A stretch of DNA of 40,578 nt, from positions 1-40,578 of the forward strand of contig JADLCC010000120.1 in assembly GCA_020847425.1 (NCBI GenBank). The letters are read 5' to 3'. The DNA is from Saprospiraceae bacterium (GTDB lineage Bacteria; Bacteroidota; Bacteroidia; Chitinophagales; Saprospiraceae). The stretch's first letter is position 1. Each line of letters starts with the position of its first letter. The notes beneath the pieces are model-generated. The model was not told the DNA's origin. It worked only from the letters and a program-made list of their open reading frames with translations, and made no database searches. A program made the position numbers and the translations under genes. This document shows, one piece after another, positions 35,995-40,578 of the stretch.

Positions 35995-37208
35995 CAGACG
36001 TTTTCTGTCACAAAATCGCTGAGGTAGGCGTAGCGCTCCGTCAGGTGGCCGTTTTCGGCAATCACCGCCCGTGTGATCACGGCGCTGTCCTGCGCGTGCA
36101 GCAGTTCTGGCAAGATATTGTCGATCAATTGATTGCCAAAAAAGCCGGAGGCATCGCGGGGCAATTCGGAGGGCAGATTGTCGATGGCCATGACGTCGAT
36201 GGAATCCGGCTGGCAGGGCGCGCATTCCTGTCCGGTGTAGCGGTGGATGCCGAATACCGGATCGGCGATGGTACTGGCGCGCAGGGTCACCGGGACGGAA
36301 GAATCCGGCATGATGTCGCAGGAAATATCGCCGATGACCTGGATAGTGAAGCGGGCGTCGGCCATTTCGGCTGCGGTAAAGAACATGGGGGCCTTTTTAT
36401 CGTAGAAAATACCATTGATAAAAATATCGGCCCGGTGGGCAAACGGTGCGAAACGGCTGATGTATTCGTCGCCGTGGGCATAAAAATGGGCTTTGTCAAA
36501 AATTTTCGGTCCGCTGCGGTGTTGCACATAGTCTTGTGCGAATAACTGGGTAAACACCGGAACGTTGTAATCGTGGTGGAGAAAATCGCGGGGTGAAACC
36601 TGTCGGATGCCCATGTCGTGCAGGTTGCGGATGGCGCCGGAAGCCACGCGGCCACCGCCGGTGAGCACGATGCGCAGGGGAGGCAGTTGGAGGCTGGCGT
36701 AGGTTTCTTTCACCTTGGCATAGTCGTGGCAGTCGCACATGCGGGGCAGTTGGAAGGCGCCGCTGCGTTGGCCAAAGGTGAACAGTGTGTTGTGGGCGCC
36801 CACGAGGCCGGCATAAAAGCCGAACGCAATGAGGCGGTCGCCGGCCTCGTCGGTGAGGACCTCGTAGTCGATCAGGCGGATATGTTTTTCCAGCACCACC
36901 TGGAGCAGGTGGCGGTTCTGGTGTTGTTTTTTGATGGTATGGGAAAAGAAAAGGTAGGTTTTGCCGGGGATGAGTTGGTCGACCGGGACCTCTTTTACCC
37001 CGAGCAACACATCGCAATGGCTGAGGTCGCTGCAGAGTTCGATCCCCTGCGCCTGGTATTCTGCATCGGTATAGCAGCGGATTGGGGATGGCTCGACCAG
37101 CACATTGACTGAAAATTCTTGTTTGATCCGGGCGCATTGCTGCGGCGTGAGCGGCGTGCGCGCATCGGGCGGTACTTTTCCTTCCCGGATGATGCCGATG
37201 TTGAACAT
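35991..37208 (-). CDS. NAD(P)-dependent dehydrogenase of the AlaDH/saccharopine dehydrogenase type
   Basis: MFNIGIIREGKVPPDARTPLTPQQCARIKQEF... VLLGVKEVP... KTYLFFSHTIKKQHQN; VLTGGGRVASGAI Rossmann motif. Confidence 0.82.
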   Translation of the reverse strand: MFNIGIIREGKVPPDARTPLTPQQCARIKQEFSVNVLVEPSPIRCYTDAEYQAQGIELCSDLSHCDVLLGVKEVPVDQLIPGKTYLFFSHTIKKQHQNRHLLQVVLEKHIRLIDYEVLTDEAGDRLIAFGFYAGLVGAHNTLFTFGQRSGAFQLPRMCDCHDYAKVKETYASLQLPPLRIVLTGGGRVASGAIRNLHDMGIRQVSPRDFLHHDYNVPVFTQLFAQDYVQHRSGPKIFDKAHFYAHGDEYISRFAPFAHRADIFINGIFYDKKAPMFFTAAEMADARFTIQVIGDISCDIMPDSSVPVTLRASTIADPVFGIHRYTGQECAPCQPDSIDVMAIDNLPSELPRDASGFFGNQLIDNILPELLHAQDSAVITRAVIAENGHLTERYAYLSDFVTENVC

Positions 37209-37300
37209 ATTCGTGGTGTTGTGTCTGGTTGGGCAAACAAAAAATGCGCCAGGCCTGTTACCTTGGCACATACCGGCGTCTATATTCCGGATTTGCCGCG

Positions 37301-37308
37301 CAAAGGTA
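37301..37308 (-). promoter_or_regulatory. TAnnTTTG box (TACCTTTG on minus strand)
   Basis: caaaggta on the plus strand, about 93 nt upstream of the start at 37208. Confidence 0.45.
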
Positions 37309-37411
37309 GACGTTTCCACCCTGTAATCCACACACAGGAAGAAGTTAAGGAGGGTTTTCCGCAAGGAAAAAATATCACCGCAAGCCGAACTTCCTGATCA
37401 CCGATTTCGTT

Positions 37412-37419
37412 TACCTTTG
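37412..37419 (+). promoter_or_regulatory. TAnnTTTG box (TACCTTTG), possible ssrA promoter
   Basis: Plus strand, upstream of the repeat arms and tmRNA. Confidence 0.4.
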
Positions 37420-37425
37420 CTAATC

Positions 37426-37572
37426 AAATGTGATCAATGTGGCCAATGTGGCCAATTGTTGAATGGAATGAATTTTTGTAATTTTTAAAATTCAACAATT
37501 GCCCACATTAAAAAAATTGGCCACATTAGCACATTGACCACATTGGCCACATTCATCCAATTGACCACATTT
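37426..37572. repeat. Two-armed array of about 10-bp TGTGGCCAA units around a central spacer
   Basis: aatgtggccaatgtggccaattgttgaat ... attcaacaattgcccacatt...ggccacattagcacattgaccacattggccacatt. Confidence 0.8.
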
Positions 37573-37579
37573 ATAAATT

Positions 37580-37950
37580 GGGCCTGTCCTGGTATTGACG
37601 GGAAAGTGAAGTCGCCTCGTAAGCATGCCAGAGCATAAGCGGTTACTCTGTAAAAACTAACGCTTAAACATTACCTGGCAACTATCAGTATGCCATGGCT
37701 GCCTAATCTACTAGATTAGAAGGCCTTTATGCCGCACGGTTGAGGTTCCATACACATTGTGCCGCGTATAACCACTTTGGGACTAGTTGGTAGAACGCCG
37801 TTACTGCCAGCGAAACTCTAACGGCTAAGGTGTGATCGTGTCTGCTCCCGAACCAGCCCCACACTCGAAAATCCAAATCGGGAACTAAGCATGTAGAAAG
37901 CGTTGTGGCGCTTTGTCCGGACGCGGGTTCGACTCCCGCCAGGTCCACCA
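37580..37950 (+). ncRNA. ssrA: tmRNA
   Basis: 5' GGGCCTG pairs with 3' CAGGTCC-ACCA including a G3-U pair; T-arm GCGGGTTCGACTCCCGC; tag ORF GGCAACTATCAGTATGCCATGGCTGCCTAA (GNYQYAMAA*) at 37677-37706. Confidence 0.93.
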
Positions 37951-38131
37951 CTTCAAAACGCAATGTTCTGTTTTTCAGAATGTTGCGTTTTTGTTTTGGG
38001 AATAGTCGTGGTGCCTTCGGTTATTTTATGGCGTATTTCGGGTGGATTTTGACAGATTGAAGCAGAACCACTAAACCAGCAGGCAGGTGTATTTATTGGA
38101 TTCTCCTAAAGCAATGGGCCAACCAAAGGCG

Positions 38132-38181
38132 TATCCAACCATCCAACTCTCCAACCTTCCAACCATCTAACCATCTAACCT
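38132..38181. repeat. Period-8 tandem array (CYAACCNT)n
   Basis: atccaacc atccaact ctccaacc ttccaacc atctaacc atctaacc tt, abutting the stop codon at 38182. Confidence 0.85.
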
Positions 38182-39090
38182 TCATTCCTCCACCGCAAGC
38201 ACAAAATCAGCCGTGTGCACCTTGCCCTCCGTCTGAAATTGCATCCACATCCGGTATAAACCTGGTTTGGCAAAGGTGGTGTGCAGGTCAAAAGCCCCTG
38301 CTTGCACATCAGGGTGTACGTGCTCGTAGGTTTTATCCTCCAGCCCCACCAGCACTACGTGCGCTTTGGCGCCCAGGTAGTTTTCAAAGTCGCTCACATC
38401 CAGCGGCCGGCCGGCCTTTTTCACCTGGCCCGTAATGTGCAGTGCTTTGTTGGTCAGCCACTTACCGCCCATCGGAGTGAGGCTTACCTCGTAGCCATCC
38501 ACCAGCACAGTGGCCCGGGCTGCTGCATACGTCACTGGTTGTGGAGCCGGGCCGCTCACCCGCAGGGGTAGTTTTTCGACCTGGTGGCCAGCCCCGGCGG
38601 GCTTGTAGTCGGCAAACAGGAAATATTGTCCGCCCTGCGGGAAGGTGTAGGCCAGGTCCAATCCCGTGCCGTTGTACTCCGGGTGCTGGTGATCGAACCA
38701 GGACAGGTCCTCCGACACCAGAATCAGGTGCATTTTTTTCTCGTGTACCACATCCAAGGGCACCGCTTCACCCGGCTTGCCGGCGATACCCGGCGTAAAC
38801 CGAAGTTGGACTGGCTTCCCCGCTGCTACCGCTGCCGGTTCTGTAGCCAAGGCCACTACATACGTTTGGGCAGTCGCACCGGTCTGCACGGCCTGCAAAT
38901 CCATGTTACACACCGGACAAGTTCCCGGCTGCTCGTACAACTTGCCTTTTTCACAATCCATCGGACATTGGTACCGCGCGCCGGCCACCGCCGTTTGAGC
39001 CGCATCGGCATGTTGATGGGTGTGGCCTCCCTGACAAGACAAAAACCAGGCGGCAAAAAATACCACGGACAAAAACATTGAGTATTTCAT
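38182..39090 (-). CDS. Lipoprotein with heavy-metal-binding domain
   Basis: Lipobox-like FFAAWFLSCQGG; YQCPMDCEKGKLYEQPGTCPVCNMDLQ. Confidence 0.82.
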   Translation of the reverse strand: MKYSMFLSVVFFAAWFLSCQGGHTHQHADAAQTAVAGARYQCPMDCEKGKLYEQPGTCPVCNMDLQAVQTGATAQTYVVALATEPAAVAAGKPVQLRFTPGIAGKPGEAVPLDVVHEKKMHLILVSEDLSWFDHQHPEYNGTGLDLAYTFPQGGQYFLFADYKPAGAGHQVEKLPLRVSGPAPQPVTYAAARATVLVDGYEVSLTPMGGKWLTNKALHITGQVKKAGRPLDVSDFENYLGAKAHVVLVGLEDKTYEHVHPDVQAGAFDLHTTFAKPGLYRMWMQFQTEGKVHTADFVLAVEE

Positions 39091-39235
39091 AGTTTTTAAT
39101 AGTTTTTAAATAAAAAAAATCATTCTTCTGCCTGATCCACAATCCTTCAGACAAAAGAAAATAAAGGCCCCTCCAAGCATCTAACCGTTTCTGTGCGCCA
39201 CAACGTTTTACTGTTGAAGTGCGCCGGAAAGTTTT

Positions 39236-39327
39236 GTTGCCTTCGTTGGCGTCCCGCCAACTACGTTCGAGATCCTGGCATGCCCTCGCTCCGCCGTTGC
39301 TGTTGGCGGGACGCCAACAGCAGCAAC
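39236..39327. repeat. Copy A of the interspersed hairpin element (about 92 bp, inverted ends)
   Basis: gttggcgtcccgccaac (39245-39261) and its exact reverse complement gttggcgggacgccaac (39302-39318); outer gttgc/gcaac extend the ends. Confidence 0.85.
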
Positions 39328-39340
39328 CACAACTACCCGA

Positions 39341-39496
39341 CCAACCCTCCAACTTTCCAACCCTCTAACCATACAACCTTCTAACCATACAACCCTCTAA
39401 CCATCCAACCTTCTAACCATCCAACCTTCTAACCTTCCAACCCTCTAACCTTCCAACCCTCTAACCATCCAACCTTCTAACCATCCAACCCTCCAA
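39341..39496. repeat. Period-8 tandem array (CYAACCNT), about 19-20 units
   Basis: ctaaccat ccaacctt ctaaccat ccaacctt ctaacctt ccaaccct ...; abuts the stop at 39497. Confidence 0.92.
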
Positions 39497-40573
39497 TCAT
39501 TGGTTGAAATACACCATTTTCAATTGATACGTGCCGGTCGTCACGTAGCGTTCGCCCGCTTCCAGGCCATTGGCCACGACGGTGGTGGTGCCGTTGTCGG
39601 CACCGGTTTTCAGGTACTGGAGCCGGTAGCGCTCGGCGCTGGTTTTGACAAAAACCGCCGGCATACCGCTGATTTCGGTGACGGCACTGTTGGGCACCAG
39701 CAAGGCGCGTTGGCTCTGTTGCTCGAAAATCCGGACGTTGACAAACTCGCCGATTTTGAAATCCCCGGCGGCATTGTCTACTTCAAACAGGGCGATTTGC
39801 GATTGGTTGGTCGGGTTGATGCTGTTGGGCATGGCCAGGAGCCGGATCTGGCGGCTCTGATGCTCGTTGTTGGAACATTCGATCTGAAAATCCCGCGCCG
39901 CATGGAGGATCTCGGCGTCTTTGTCGTACAACTGGGCTTCCACGATCACTTTAGCCGGATTGAGCAACACAAACAGTGTTTCGCCGGCATTCACCGTGGC
40001 GCCCGGCGCTCGCGAAAACGGCTCCACCCGGCCGCTGATCGGCGCTCGAAGGCTGAAAAACCGGACATTCTGCGCTCGAGCCTCGCCATACAAGCGCTGG
40101 AACAAATCGTGGTTCTCCCGGGCGCGTTGCAGGCGAGCCCTTGCTTCGTCGAGATCGCGTTGCGCAATGATGTCTTTCAGGCTACTCAGGCGGTCCACCG
40201 CCTGTTGGGCTGCACCCTCTTCTGCCACCACCGCATTTTGCTCACTCTGCCAATCGACCTGCGTGCCGGCATCCACGCTTTGCTCCACCACTGCGAGTAC
40301 CTGCCCTGCCCGCACCGTCTCCCCAACTCGGACCCGCACGGAGCGCAAGGTGCCGGCCAACGGCGATTGTACCGTGGCTTTGCCCATTGCCCCCGGCACC
40401 ACTGTGCCAAACAAGGTGATCGTGGGCGTAAATCGATCCACCCCCGCCCGGGCAATGGTCACGTCGAACAAAAACTGCGTTTCCTTGGGAATCAGAATTT
40501 CCGAGGCAAATCCATTCCTTTTTTCATCGTGTTCCTCGTCACCATGTGCCAACGCCGCATGCCGATCGGGCAA
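39497..40573 (-). CDS. Efflux RND transporter periplasmic adaptor subunit (CusB/HlyD-like), likely 5'-partial at the window edge
   Basis: GKATVQSPLAGTLRSVRVRVGETVRAGQVLAVVEQ (lipoyl-like), LRAPISGRVEPFSRAPGATVNAGETLFVL. Confidence 0.85.
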   Translation of the reverse strand: MPDRHAALAHGDEEHDEKRNGFASEILIPKETQFLFDVTIARAGVDRFTPTITLFGTVVPGAMGKATVQSPLAGTLRSVRVRVGETVRAGQVLAVVEQSVDAGTQVDWQSEQNAVVAEEGAAQQAVDRLSSLKDIIAQRDLDEARARLQRARENHDLFQRLYGEARAQNVRFFSLRAPISGRVEPFSRAPGATVNAGETLFVLLNPAKVIVEAQLYDKDAEILHAARDFQIECSNNEHQSRQIRLLAMPNSINPTNQSQIALFEVDNAAGDFKIGEFVNVRIFEQQSQRALLVPNSAVTEISGMPAVFVKTSAERYRLQYLKTGADNGTTTVVANGLEAGERYVTTGTYQLKMVYFNQ

Positions 40574-40578
40574 GGGCA

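Noticed and set aside
35284-36225. 313-aa minus ORF
   Set aside because: Covers the DCC-family gene in antisense, Pro/Arg/Gly-rich shadow composition.
37727-37963. 78-aa minus ORF (MRFEVVDLAGVEPASG...)
   Set aside because: Antisense to tmRNA; the VDLAGVEPASG peptide is a classic artefact of translating the tRNA-like 3' end.
39341-39496. CRISPR or telomere
   Set aside because: Period-8 degenerate repeat inside the window with no spacers and flanked by genes; telomere-like only in composition.

Overview
This 40.6 kb window looks like a Bacteroidota chromosome, probably Saprospiria-like. The evidence is T9SS C-terminal sorting domains, TAnnTTTG-type promoters, and DUF4199 and DCC-family genes. 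About 25 protein-coding genes can be supported, plus one complete tmRNA (ssrA, about 37580-37950, readable tag GNYQYAMAA). The main units are: ygiD-like dioxygenase, YceI and AraC genes; a BNR/sortilin-like protein fused to a DUF1080 domain; an AT-rich accessory island (about 7.2-15.3 kb) with SUKH-like and DUF2971-like genes, two large orphan ORFs, a MITE and a decayed IS4 transposase; a ThiF/E1-nitroreductase fusion with a partner ORF; two T9SS-secreted proteins; a sigma factor / membrane anti-sigma-like / secreted TPR-CHAT gene set; an MsbA-like ABC transporter; a membrane-anchored LuxR regulator with DUF4199; rocD; and a metal-efflux-like pair at the right edge. The most unusual signals are: (i) short-period tandem arrays that begin at or next to the stop codons of several minus-strand genes, some G-rich and quadruplex-capable on the sense strand; (ii) arrays folded into inverted arms around a central spacer, with a recurring GTTGGCG(T/G)CC.. 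hairpin element beside them; (iii) two MITE-like elements with readable TIRs and target-site duplications; (iv) a 96-bp intergenic module present twice; (v) the sigma / transmembrane / TPR-CHAT module, which resembles a CRISPR-free, envelope-facing analogue of the Craspase-sigma logic. All family names come from reading motifs by eye. No searches were run.
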